Shown: positions 23,546 through 31,310, counted from the first letter of the stretch. The stretch is 33,688 bases of DNA from an uncultured Victivallales bacterium (GCA_903837355.1 CAILUI010000430.1:1-33688); one strand, 5' to 3'. Notes: generated from the sequence alone by a model not told the origin. Numbers and translations are program-made.

Positions 23546-24061
23546 TCAGGACAAGTCCAGGACGAGGCCAATCACCATCTGCATCTGGCTTTCGTCCGCG
23601 CGTCGAAGGCTCACCGACTGCAAGCGCAGCAGGCAGGGCACGCGGCAGACCTCAAGCAGGTAGGCGCGTATGCTCGGCTGTGGGCCAGAGACCGCCACTT
23701 CCACCCGCAGTTGCCGGTAGTCGCCGCCCAGCGACTCCACGTCGACCTTGAACTCTGAGAGCGCTACGCCCGTCGCCGCCGCGGGCTCCCGGAAGACCTC
23801 TTCGAGCTGCGGCAACTGCTCGGCCGCCAAGGGCCGATGCTCCGGTACCGGTAAGCCGGGGCCGGCCACGCCTTCGCTCTGCCGCCGGAGCTGGTCCATG
23901 AGGCCCGCCAGCATCTCGCTTTGCCGCGCTCGGTCGCCGAGTTCGGAAGCTTCGGCGCCCAGCCGGCGCAGTTGCCCCCGCAAGCCGACTACCCAGAGGG
24001 TGATCGCCACCGCCAGCCCCGCGCAGGCTAGCAGGACGGGCATCAGGAGCCAACGCTTCAC
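23546..24061 (-). CDS. pilO: PilO/GspM-like inner-membrane assembly protein
   Basis: 171 residues from a GTG at 24061, with GAGGAGG 7 nt upstream and a GTGA overlap with the previous stop. The layout is an N-terminal membrane helix (about 5-25), a coiled-coil segment (LRRLGAEASELGDRARQSEML), and a periplasmic alpha/beta domain with VALSEFKVDVESLGGDYRQLRVEVAVSG. The last part, including IRAYLLEVCRVP and LRLQSVSLRR, resembles the ferredoxin-like fold of PilO/GspM. The family is fast-evolving, so the call rests on topology, size and the conserved position between PilN and PilP. It would pair with the PilN part of the upstream fusion to form the periplasmic alignment complex. Confidence 0.75.
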   Translation of the reverse strand: MKRWLLMPVLLACAGLAVAITLWVVGLRGQLRRLGAEASELGDRARQSEMLAGLMDQLRRQSEGVAGPGLPVPEHRPLAAEQLPQLEEVFREPAAATGVALSEFKVDVESLGGDYRQLRVEVAVSGPQPSIRAYLLEVCRVPCLLRLQSVSLRRADESQMQMVIGLVLDLS

Positions 24062-26031
24062 CGGCGTACCTCCTCAGCCTTGGCCGTCTGCGGTGCCGGG
24101 GGCGGGGCGCTGATCGGGGTGCTCCCGGCACCGCTCCGGCAGGCGGTCTCGACGCTGAAGAACAGCAGGTGGTCCGACCCCGCGGGAGCAAAGGCGAGGT
24201 AGGCGGTATCGACAGACTCGATGCGATGCTCCCTCACCACGGGACCCTCGAGGAAGGGCGACTGCCGCAGGCGGAGAACGTAGGCTGCCAGTTCCGCGTC
24301 CACTCGGTCACGCTGGCCGGCGATGATGCCTTGGATGACCAGCTTGGCCGCGCCGGGGCGCGCCCCCGGGGCGGCGTTCGTGCCGTCAGCCCCTTGCTGG
24401 GTTTCGACGTGGCGGCCCGCCGCGGTTCTGGGCGGACCCTCGGCGGCCGGGACGGCGGAGCCGCCGCCGGCAAGGCTGAGGTCGATTGCCAGCAGATGCA
24501 CCGGGGGGGACGTCAGGGAGGCCAGTTCCGCGACCAGAGCCGGAGCGTAGTAGGCCTCGGCCAGCTTGCGCGCGGTGGTCTGGGCGGCGCCGACGCGGGC
24601 CAGCAAGGTGGTGATATCGGCACCCTCGCCCGACTGAGCTCCCGCCGCCGCACTGCCGATCCGCAGCCGCTCGCACTGCCGCTGGAGTCCATGGACGCGT
24701 GCCTGCAGGAGGCCCCCGACGCCGAGCAGGGCCACCACCGCTACGAAGACCAGTCCCAGCGCCGCCTGTTCCGCACGCCGGCGGTGCTGGGCGCGCAGTC
24801 GGTCCTGGAACGTGAACAGGAAGTTGCCGGTGGTGTAGGCGGCCGCTAGGGCCAGGCCGATGGCTACGGCGCGGCCATGCCCGTCTTCGGCCGGGGCGGT
24901 GGCATCCGCGGCACGCAGGCCCACGGCGTGACCGGGGTCGGTGAGACCGTGGAGATGGACCCCCAGTTGCGTGCCCAGGAAGCGATTCACCAGCGGGTAG
25001 CCGATGATGCGGCCGGTGACCAGGAAGACGGCGCCATCGCCAACGCCGTGCTCCACTTCGAAGCTATGCAGGGCGCGCTGGACATTGCGCACCAGCCGGC
25101 GCGCCGCCGGGCGCACCCAGCCGAAGATGTCATCGGGGCTCACGGTGGGGTCACGAGCGGACTCTGCGGCTGACAGCGGGGCGCCGCGCAGGACGCCCAT
25201 ACACTCCTCGATGCGGGGGTCCAGCACATCGACGTCCAGATGCTGCGCGAAGGCGTGCCGCAGGCTGCTCATGCCGGTGCGTACGCTCCGCGTCCCCAGT
25301 GGCTTGCCGTCGGAGACCAGCAGCACCTCCGTGTTCTCATCGTTGACGCAGATCAGGACGCACTGGCCCTGGCAGGCATCCGGCCAGGCGAAACGCATCA
25401 GATTGCGGAAGGCGAGGGCGTTGGGCGTAATTCCCTGCAGTGGATAGCCGGCCGTGCGGAACTCGGTGGTGATGTGGTCGAGCTCGGTACGCGGTGCGAT
25501 GGCCGCAAACAGCTCAAGCTGCCGGGCCCCGTCCTGCTCCACGGTTCGCACGACCTCAAAATCCAGGGCCATACCGTCGGAAACGATGGCCTTGGCTTTG
25601 CGTAGTGTCCAGAGGGCGACGTTCGGCAGGAGGCCCTCCCGAACCGTCGGCACGCGGATGATCTGGGTGAGCGTCGTGGGCGAATCCAGCGCCGTCCAGA
25701 CCTGGGCTCGCAGGCGCCCGCCGCAGGCATCGTGCAGCACGCTGGCCAGCGCCGGCAGGCCGCCCTCAACCTGCCCCTCTGTGGGCGGGCTGGCGCCGAC
25801 CGCGTGGGTGGAGAGGAGCGTCGGCAACTGACCGGCGACCGCGTGTACTTGCGCCACGTGCAGCGTCGTGCCGTCCCAGGCAACGCCAATGCCGTCACCG
25901 GAGCACTCGGCAGCCTGCACTTGGGCGGCGCGCCGCCTCACCGCCGCCGCGCCCGGCGGCGGCGGCGTTACCGCGCTCGGCGGCGAGGCCACCACTAGCG
26001 ACTCCTGAGTTGATGAGGCTTCTTCGTCCAT
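24058..26031 (-). CDS. PilM-PilN fusion protein (GspL-like architecture)
   Basis: 657 residues, about the size of PilM plus PilN. After a Pro/Ala-rich leader (1-40), residues 41-400 look like an actin-like ASKHA domain as in PilM: GIGVAWDGTTLHVAQV, FEVVRTVEQDG, GITPNALAFRNLMRFAWP, then CVLICVNDENTEVLLVSDG and VFLVTGRIIGYP. Residues 403-415 (NFLFTFQDRLRAQ) look like the PilN cytoplasmic peptide that normally binds PilM. A membrane helix (about 423-443), a coiled coil and a periplasmic alpha/beta domain follow (about 480-640). The membrane order actin-like, helix, periplasmic domain is that of GspL, so GspL is the alternative name. The ATG at 26031 has a weak ribosome binding site. It is first in the operon of the assembly machine. 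Confidence 0.75.
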   Translation of the reverse strand: MDEEASSTQESLVVASPPSAVTPPPPGAAAVRRRAAQVQAAECSGDGIGVAWDGTTLHVAQVHAVAGQLPTLLSTHAVGASPPTEGQVEGGLPALASVLHDACGGRLRAQVWTALDSPTTLTQIIRVPTVREGLLPNVALWTLRKAKAIVSDGMALDFEVVRTVEQDGARQLELFAAIAPRTELDHITTEFRTAGYPLQGITPNALAFRNLMRFAWPDACQGQCVLICVNDENTEVLLVSDGKPLGTRSVRTGMSSLRHAFAQHLDVDVLDPRIEECMGVLRGAPLSAAESARDPTVSPDDIFGWVRPAARRLVRNVQRALHSFEVEHGVGDGAVFLVTGRIIGYPLVNRFLGTQLGVHLHGLTDPGHAVGLRAADATAPAEDGHGRAVAIGLALAAAYTTGNFLFTFQDRLRAQHRRRAEQAALGLVFVAVVALLGVGGLLQARVHGLQRQCERLRIGSAAAGAQSGEGADITTLLARVGAAQTTARKLAEAYYAPALVAELASLTSPPVHLLAIDLSLAGGGSAVPAAEGPPRTAAGRHVETQQGADGTNAAPGARPGAAKLVIQGIIAGQRDRVDAELAAYVLRLRQSPFLEGPVVREHRIESVDTAYLAFAPAGSDHLLFFSVETACRSGAGSTPISAPPPAPQTAKAEEVRR

Positions 26032-26054
26032 ATCTCACGATCACGCTACGGACG

Positions 26055-26070
26055 AGCAGTCACCACGCCA
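26055..26070 (-). promoter_or_regulatory. Weaker sigma-54-like promoter before the assembly-machine operon
   Basis: The minus strand reads TGGCGTG-GTGA-CTGCT. The -24 GG and -12 GC and the 4-nt spacing fit; there are two mismatches in the -24 box and one in the -12 box. The predicted start (near 26044) leaves only about 13 nt before the ATG at 26031, which is short. It would let the sigma-54 activator encoded at the end of this operon control its own synthesis. Confidence 0.35.
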
Positions 26071-26136
26071 TCGGCCCCCAGGGCGGCTCGCAAACCCGCC
26101 TTGGTTGCCCGTCCGAATCCCCGTTGTGGCAACCGT

Positions 26137-26266
26137 ATGGAGCCCATCCAAATTAAAAGATAGTGTGCGCGCTTGCGGTTTCAAGCTGGCGTATGGGCTA
26201 AATGGAGCCCATCCAAATTAAAAGATAGTGTGCGCGCTTGCGGTTTCAAGCTGGCGTATGGGCTAA
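26137..26266. repeat. Perfect 65-bp direct duplication
   Basis: Two identical 65-bp copies abut at 26137-26201 and 26202-26266. Each holds a 7-bp inverted repeat (AGCCCAT near its left end, ATGGGCT near its right end) around an AT-rich centre (AAATTAAAAGATAG) that stands out from the G+C-rich surroundings. The identity suggests a recent event. The copies lie 106-236 bp upstream of the assembly-machine operon. Confidence 0.9.
26157..26249 (-). promoter_or_regulatory. Duplicated sigma-70-like promoter pair inside the 65-bp repeats
   Basis: On the minus strand each copy contains TTGAAA (26179-26184 and 26244-26249) and TATCTT (26157-26162 and 26222-26227) with a 16-bp spacer, matching -35 in 5 of 6 and -10 in 4 of 6 positions. 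Both point towards the assembly-machine operon. The duplication would double the promoter. Confidence 0.35.
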
Positions 26267-26429
26267 CCGGGCCGCTGCTGCGTGGGTGGACCTGGCGCGG
26301 ATTCGGTGGACGTCGGGGAAGCCTCTGCCCGCGGGCGGGACCGCGGTTGCAGGCGGCCCGTTGGGGGGTGATGCCGCGTGCAGGCAAGCGCTCGCCGGGG
26401 GCCTCGGTTCCGCCTCCCGGGGGGGGCGG

Positions 26430-26577
26430 CCAATGCTGCTAACTTTCCCGTTCTGCTTGGCGGTGTGGGGCGATTGCCGGTCGCGCGCCGAGCCCGCGGC
26501 CGGGGTCGGGTACTGGCACCCCCGACCTACTTGCCCGCCTGCAGCCGAGGGTGCGGCCAGAAAGTTAATAGCATTGG
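26430..26577. repeat. Separated 18-bp inverted repeat
   Basis: CCAATGCTGCTAACTTTC (26430-26447) and GAAAGTTAATAGCATTGG (26560-26577) are inverted copies with 2 mismatches, 112 bp apart. They lie in the gene-free stretch 26267-26614, downstream of the cNMP/GAF gene. The interval has no open frame with coding character. The whole could be a MITE-like relic or a long-range hairpin; no other gene is seen here. Confidence 0.6.
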
Positions 26578-26614
26578 GGGCGGCCCGGCGGCCGACTCGG
26601 CGCAGGAACGGCAG

Positions 26615-27469
26615 TCAGAGCTTCCAGCTTGGGAGGTACCGCCGACGGTCGCGAGCGGCCGCTTCTCGACTGTCCTGGGCCCGGTGGATGGCCATGGTCA
26701 GATGTTGCCCGACGGTCTCGAGCAGGATCCCTTCGGCCCTGGAGAAGGGCGGGCGCTGGTCGGTGCGGCTGATGAAGAGCACCCCGACGGTCTCGTCCTG
26801 GCCCAGGCGCACACCGGCCACCCTGTCGTCACGGAGCGTGAAGACCCCCGCGGTTTCCACGGCGGCCGCGCAGGCCGCAGGCTCCAAGTCAAGGTGGATC
26901 GCGGCCAGGGCTTCGTACTCGCCGGTGAAGCGGTTCCAGATGAAGAGGGCTGCGCCCGCGGTCCCGGCAATGTCGCGCAGCAGGAGTTCGAGGACGTCGT
27001 GGCCGATGAGTTCGAGCGCTCTGCCGCTCGTGGCCGCCTGCCCGACGTCAGCGATGGCCCCGAGCAGGTCGTTGGTGGCCTGCAAGCGCAGGGTTACCGC
27101 GCGGACCACCCACAGCAGGAAGTGTGCTGCCGCCGTCGGTCGGGACTGCTGATAAGCTGCCAGGTCAGCGGCGCGCAGGCCATAGGCCGTCACCTCCGTG
27201 TGTGCGGTCACGTCGGCCAGATGGCGCGGCTCCGCCAGCAACGCGCCCTCGCCGAAGAGGGTGCCCGCCGGCAGTAGTCCCAGCGTCCGCCCGTAGCGCG
27301 ACAGCAGGGCTTCGCCGCTGCGGACGATGAACAGGTACTCGGCCGGGGTACCCTCGCGGTAGATAGGCGCGCCGGCGGGGTAGCTCAGGATCGTCACGCT
27401 GCCCTGCAGTTCGCGCAGGTCCGCTGCGGACAGGTGCTGCCGGAGATCGGACTCCAAGAAGCCCTTCAT
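26615..27469 (-). CDS. Cyclic-nucleotide-binding-domain / GAF-domain protein
   Basis: 284 residues. Residues about 10-120 form a cNMP-binding-type beta roll: YPAGAPIYREGTPAEYLFIVRSGEALL, then the phosphate-binding-cassette-like FGEGALLAEPRHLADV. The Arg that contacts cyclic phosphate in real binders is present in 'PRH', but the usual RxAT context is altered, so ligand binding is uncertain. Residues about 140-270 resemble a GAF domain (ALELIGHDVLELLLRDIAG, VGVLFISRTDQRPPFSRAEGILLETVGQHLTMAI). There is no HTH or output enzyme, so it is probably a sensor or adaptor. The ATG at 27469 overlaps the PilT stop (ATGA), so it is translationally coupled to PilT and likely acts on retraction. Confidence 0.8.
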   Translation of the reverse strand: MKGFLESDLRQHLSAADLRELQGSVTILSYPAGAPIYREGTPAEYLFIVRSGEALLSRYGRTLGLLPAGTLFGEGALLAEPRHLADVTAHTEVTAYGLRAADLAAYQQSRPTAAAHFLLWVVRAVTLRLQATNDLLGAIADVGQAATSGRALELIGHDVLELLLRDIAGTAGAALFIWNRFTGEYEALAAIHLDLEPAACAAAVETAGVFTLRDDRVAGVRLGQDETVGVLFISRTDQRPPFSRAEGILLETVGQHLTMAIHRAQDSREAAARDRRRYLPSWKL

Positions 27470-28671
27470 CGCTCTTCCTTCAGGTCCAGCAGCGCCTGCA
27501 GTCCGGTGGGATTGGCCGCCCTGGCGACGGCATCGTGCCGCGTGACCGTGCCGCGGCGGACCAGTTCGACCAGATGGCGGTCGAGGCTGATCATGCCGGT
27601 GCGGGCGCCCAACTCGATGGCGCTGTAGATCTGGTGCGTCTTGCCTTCGCGGATGAGGTTGGCAACGCCGGGGTTCACCACCATCACCTCGCGCGCCGCC
27701 ACCCGGCCGGCACCGTCGGCACGGGGCAGGAGTTGCTGGCAGATGACGACACGTAGGACCGAGGCCAACTGCGTCCGCACCTGCTGCTGCTGGAACGGCG
27801 GAAACACGTCGATGATGCGGTCGACGGACTGTGCTGCGTCGGTGGTGTGCAGGGTGGCAAAGACCAGATGCCCGGTCTCCACCAGAGTCAGCGCCGCCGC
27901 GATCGTCTCCAGATCCCGCATTTCGCCGACCAGAATGACGTCGGGGTCCTGGCGCATACCGCGCCGCAGCGACTCAGCGAACGAACGGGTGTGACTGCCG
28001 ACCTCACGCTGGGTGACGACGCAACTGCCGCTGGGGAAGACGTACTCGATGGGGTCTTCCATGGTCAGGATGTGCAGGCGTCGCGAGAGGTTGACGATAT
28101 TGATCAGGCAGGCAAGGGTGGTGGACTTACCGCTGCCCGTCGGCCCCGTCACCAGGACCAGCCCGCGCGGTAGATCGGCGATGTGCTGCAACTCAGGGCT
28201 GATGCCCAGTTCCTCGGGGGAGGGTATCTCCGGTGGGATCACGCGCAGAACCGCGCCCATGCCATTCTGCTCGCGGTAGAGGTTCAGGCGGAACCGGCCC
28301 AGGCCCTTCACCGCAAACGAGGCGTCGAGCTCACCTTCGCGGTGGAAGCGCCGTTGCACCTGTGCACTGAGGACGGAGTACACCAACCGGCGAATGTCGG
28401 CGGAGGCGAGGCGGTCGGAGCCGTAGCGCTGCAGCTCGCCGTTGACTCGCAGGAAAGGCGGGCGCCCCGGCACGAGGTGCACGTCCGAAGCGTTTTGGGC
28501 GACCGCCTCTTCGAGAACGGCCTGCAGTTCCAGCGCCATCGGCCCCGTCGTCGACAGCTCATCCCCGGACGGGTCGGGGAGTCCAGCGGCGGGGGCGGAC
28601 ACCGGCGCGTCGCGCCGCCGCCGGCCAGTGGCTGTACGGAAGCCCTCCTCAGACGGCGTTGACGGCGTCAT
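27466..28671 (-). CDS. pilT: Twitching-motility retraction ATPase PilT
   Basis: About 401 residues from the ATG at 28671, which overlaps the end of the upstream HD-GYP gene by 23 bp; the frame going up to 28923 runs inside that gene and is a shadow. After a low-complexity 45-residue leader the protein follows PilT: LEEAVAQNASDVHLVPGRPP, Walker A GPTGSGKSTT (near 178), Asp box TMEDPIEYVF, Walker B DPDVILVGEMRDLETI, and the His box TLHTTDAAQSVDRIIDVFPP. The C-terminal NLIREGKTHQIYSAIELG corresponds to the AIRNLIRE retraction motif. There is no zinc tetracysteine or MshEN domain, which separates it from PilB. It depolymerises the pilus. Its presence marks the locus as a retractile T4P. Confidence 0.94.
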   Translation of the reverse strand: MTPSTPSEEGFRTATGRRRRDAPVSAPAAGLPDPSGDELSTTGPMALELQAVLEEAVAQNASDVHLVPGRPPFLRVNGELQRYGSDRLASADIRRLVYSVLSAQVQRRFHREGELDASFAVKGLGRFRLNLYREQNGMGAVLRVIPPEIPSPEELGISPELQHIADLPRGLVLVTGPTGSGKSTTLACLINIVNLSRRLHILTMEDPIEYVFPSGSCVVTQREVGSHTRSFAESLRRGMRQDPDVILVGEMRDLETIAAALTLVETGHLVFATLHTTDAAQSVDRIIDVFPPFQQQQVRTQLASVLRVVICQQLLPRADGAGRVAAREVMVVNPGVANLIREGKTHQIYSAIELGARTGMISLDRHLVELVRRGTVTRHDAVARAANPTGLQALLDLKEER

Positions 28672-29749
28672 CGCTGAGCCCTTCTGCGACCGCATCGAAC
28701 TCGGCCGCGACATCCTGGAACGCCGTGACGACCTGGGGATCGAAGTGCCTTCCCGAATCCAGCAGGATGCGACGTACCGCCTCCTCGTGCGACATGGCCA
28801 GCTTGTACTGCCGTTTGGAGCGGATGGCATCATAGGCATCGGCGAGGGCCATGATGCGGGCGCACAACGGGATCTCGCGGCCCCGCATGCCATCGGGGTA
28901 GCCGCTGCCGTCCCACTTCTCATGGTGCGAGCGGGCGATGCGCGTGCCCATCGATAGCAGGGAGTTCCCCGGGTACTTGGCGCTCACCTCGCCCAAGGTG
29001 GTGGCGCCCAGCACCGTATGCTGCCGCATGATGGCCATCTCGGCCTCGGTCAGACGGTCCGGTTTGAGCAAGACACTGTCCGGAGTACCGACTTTGCCGA
29101 TGTCGTGCAAGGGACTGGCGCGCTGGAGGTTGTCGATGTAGGCCGGCGTGAGTTGTGCCTGGAGGTCCGGCTGGCGTCCCAGTCGCGTCGCCAGGGCGCG
29201 GGTGTAAAGCTGGACGCGCTCCAGGTGGCGCGCCATCACGCCGTCCTTGCACTCTGCCAGGCGGGCCAGCGCGTAGATCGTCGCCAGGTGGCCGTCGGCA
29301 ATCTCGCGAACCTGCTTCTCGACGATCTGTTGCAGATCCTCATTGCGTCGTGCCAACTCGGCCTGCATCTGGCTCAGCCGCAGGTGCGTCGCCAGGCGCG
29401 CCAGCACCTCCTCGCGCCGGAAGGGCTTGGTCAGGTAGTCAACTCCCCCCTGGCTGAAAGCCCTGACCTTGACCGTGGCATCGTCCATGCCACTCATAAA
29501 GACGACGGGAGTGTCGTGGAAGCGTGGGCGGGACTTGATCTGTGCACAGACCTCGTAGCCGTCCATGATCGGCATGTTGATATCGACCATGATCAGGTCG
29601 GGGGGCTCGGCGTCCAGGGCCGCCAGGGCCGCGGCCGCGTCGGTGAAACCGACCGTTCGGTAGCCATGGTTCCGCAGGGTCAGGGTGAGCACGTTGACGA
29701 TGTCCACCCGGTCATCGACGATCATGATGAGTCTGTCGCCTGCCGACAT
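28649..29749 (-). CDS. Response regulator with HD-GYP domain (cyclic-di-GMP phosphodiesterase type)
   Basis: About 366 residues from the ATG at 29749, which has GAGGGA 5 nt upstream; the frame to 29854 adds an unconserved leader. The receiver domain (1-120) has acidic pocket residues in VDDR, the phospho-acceptor Asp56 (MVDINMPIMDG) and Lys108 (TKPF). A helical linker (about 125-160) leads to the HD-GYP domain: HD at 215-216 (PLHDIGKVGTPD), HH near 275, and GYP at 283-285 (WDGSGYPDG). All metal and signature residues seem intact, so c-di-GMP (or related dinucleotide) hydrolysis is expected, controlled by phosphorylation. No partner kinase is in the window. It is first in an operon with PilT, which suggests second-messenger control of pilus retraction. 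Confidence 0.92.
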   Translation of the reverse strand: MSAGDRLIMIVDDRVDIVNVLTLTLRNHGYRTVGFTDAAAALAALDAEPPDLIMVDINMPIMDGYEVCAQIKSRPRFHDTPVVFMSGMDDATVKVRAFSQGGVDYLTKPFRREEVLARLATHLRLSQMQAELARRNEDLQQIVEKQVREIADGHLATIYALARLAECKDGVMARHLERVQLYTRALATRLGRQPDLQAQLTPAYIDNLQRASPLHDIGKVGTPDSVLLKPDRLTEAEMAIMRQHTVLGATTLGEVSAKYPGNSLLSMGTRIARSHHEKWDGSGYPDGMRGREIPLCARIMALADAYDAIRSKRQYKLAMSHEEAVRRILLDSGRHFDPQVVTAFQDVAAEFDAVAEGLSDDAVNAV

Positions 29750-30093
29750 CTGCGTCCCTCGCGCCCATTCGGTCCAGGAGCACGCCACCGCGCCGCCGCC
29801 ACCCAGACCCTCTCCGACCCGAGGCGCCGCCCAGCCGCCTGGGTTGCAGCGCAAACACCTCCAACATACCGCCTCAATGGGAATGTAGTATAGCGCGTCT
29901 CAGGGAAATGCACGTCGGGGCAGCGCCAGCGTCCATGGCCATGCCGTCATCCGCGCCGTGGCCGGCGGCCGGCGGCCGGACGGCAAATTCCTCGGCAGCG
30001 TGGATTCGGACGGGAGCCCAGATGCTATAGTTCGCCATCGGTTGCGTCGGGACCGCTGGGGCGGGGCCCGCGGCCGACGGAGACGCCGATGCC
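29750..30093. other. Divergent intergenic region
   Basis: No supported gene. It holds the likely promoters for the HD-GYP operon (a TATACT -10-like hexamer on the minus strand at 29887-29892, with no convincing -35) and for the URO-D gene (see 30023-30031). Confidence 0.5.
30023..30031 (+). promoter_or_regulatory. Extended -10 promoter for the URO-D-family gene
   Basis: TGCTATAGT fits the extended -10 form TGnTATAAT with one mismatch. The -35 position (GATTCG, 17 bp upstream) is poor, as allowed for extended -10 promoters. The start would be near 30038, about 56 nt before the ATG at 30094. Confidence 0.4.
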
Positions 30094-31164
30094 ATGGCTG
30101 TGATGACGACCCACGAACGCTTCCGCCGCATGTTCGCTCATCAGGAGGCCGACCGGGTGCCGATGCTCGGCGGTCCCTGGGCGACCACCCTGACGCGCTG
30201 GCGGCGCGAAGGCCTGCCCGAGAATGCCGACTTCGCGGACTACTTCGGTATCGACCACCAGGTCGGTATCGGGGGCGATATCAGCCCGCGCTTTGCGGCC
30301 AGGAAGATCGAAGAGACCGACGACTACGAGATCTGGTTCGACGCCTGGGGCACGACCTCGAAGAACTGGAAGCACGCCAGTTCGACGCCGCACTGGCTCG
30401 GCCGCACCATCGTCGACCGCCCCTCCTGGGAGGCGGCCAAGGCGCGCATGGAGATCGGTCGTGACCGCGTCAACTGGGACTGGCTCAAGGCGAACTACAA
30501 GACCTGGCGCGACCGGGGGTGGTGGATCCACGGCGGCCTGTGGTTCGGCTTCGATGTCACCCACGCGCGGGTGGTGGGCACCGAGCAACTCCTCACTTGG
30601 ATGGTGGACGACCCTGAACTCGTTGCCGACCTCTTCAATACCGAACTTGACCGCAGCCTGCAGGTGTTGCAGATGATCTGGGACGAAGGCTATACCTTCG
30701 ATGCCATCTTCTGGTGTGACGACATGGGTTACCGCAACGGGACCTTCTTCTCGCTCGATATGTACCGCGAACTGCTCAAGCCGGCACAGCAGCGCGCCAT
30801 CGACTGGGCCCACAAGAAGGGCATCGTCGCGCACCTGCACTCGTGCGGCAATGTCAACGGCTTCGTGCCGGATCTGGTGGCGATGGGACTGGACGCCCTG
30901 AACCCGCTGGAGGTCAAGGCGGGCATGGACCCGCTGTACCTGAAGCGCACCTACGGCGACCGGCTGACCCTCAATGGCGGACTCAACGCCATGCTCTGGG
31001 ACGACATCGACCGCATTGAGGCGGAGATTCGGCGGCTGTTACCGGTGCTCAAACAGGGCGGCGGCTACATCTTCCAGGAAGACCACTCGATCCCCGACAG
31101 CGTCAGCCTGGAGAACTACCGCCGCATCGTCAAGGTGGCCAAGGAACTGGGCTCCTACGCCTGA
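30094..31164 (+). CDS. Uroporphyrinogen-decarboxylase-family protein (COG0407 / MtaA-like)
   Basis: 356 residues. The start MTTHERFRRMFAHQEADRVPM (from the ATG at 30103, or 30094 with MAV before it) is typical of this family. Further family motifs are DYFGIDH, a FWCDDMGYRNGTFFSLDMYRELLKP block, and HLHSCGNVNGFVPDLVAMGLDALNPLE. In methyltransferase members (MtaA, CmuA) the His/Cys in HxxCG bind zinc and activate methyl acceptors; here HLHSCGN keeps that pattern. It is therefore more likely a methyltransferase-like or other non-heme enzyme than true HemE, whose N-terminal substrate motifs are missing. Such genes are common in PVC-group genomes next to sugar-degradation genes. The substrate is unknown. 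It stands alone on the plus strand. Confidence 0.88.
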   Translation: MAVMTTHERFRRMFAHQEADRVPMLGGPWATTLTRWRREGLPENADFADYFGIDHQVGIGGDISPRFAARKIEETDDYEIWFDAWGTTSKNWKHASSTPHWLGRTIVDRPSWEAAKARMEIGRDRVNWDWLKANYKTWRDRGWWIHGGLWFGFDVTHARVVGTEQLLTWMVDDPELVADLFNTELDRSLQVLQMIWDEGYTFDAIFWCDDMGYRNGTFFSLDMYRELLKPAQQRAIDWAHKKGIVAHLHSCGNVNGFVPDLVAMGLDALNPLEVKAGMDPLYLKRTYGDRLTLNGGLNAMLWDDIDRIEAEIRRLLPVLKQGGGYIFQEDHSIPDSVSLENYRRIVKVAKELGSYA

Positions 31165-31213
31165 GGGCAGGGTAGGCTAGTGTAACGTTCGCAAGATCCG
31201 TTGTGCTATCCTT

Positions 31214-31310
31214 GAACACCGAACACTGAACGCCCAACGTCGAAGGAAGGACAGTCGCCCGTGCGGTGGTACTTCGATGTTCGATGTTCTGTGTTCGATG
31301 TTGGGCGTTC
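31214..31310. repeat. Imperfect inverted repeat between convergent genes
   Basis: GAACGCCCAACGTCGAA (31228-31244) and TTCGATGTTGGGCGTTC (31294-31310) are inverted copies with one mismatch (a G:U pair in RNA). Both arms are extended by degenerate GAACAC/TTCGATGTTC units (31214-31227 and 31272-31293). It lies in the 188-bp gap between the URO-D and sialate esterase genes, which converge, so it may act as a bidirectional terminator. I recall similar 'GAACGCCCAAC' arms as a dispersed family in PVC-group bacteria (unverified). Confidence 0.75.

Noticed and set aside
28672..28923. N-terminal extension of PilT to 28923
   Set aside because: This stretch lies within the HD-GYP gene in another frame, its translation is compositionally biased, and the ATG at 28671 gives a normal PilT.
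29887..29892. TATACT as a full sigma-70 promoter of the HD-GYP operon
   Set aside because: No acceptable -35 hexamer at 16-18 bp and no extended -10 element, so only the hexamer is noted.
30094..31164. Annotation as HemE uroporphyrinogen decarboxylase
   Set aside because: Haem-pathway HemE motifs near the N-terminus are missing, and the HxxCG pattern fits the methyltransferase-like branch better.
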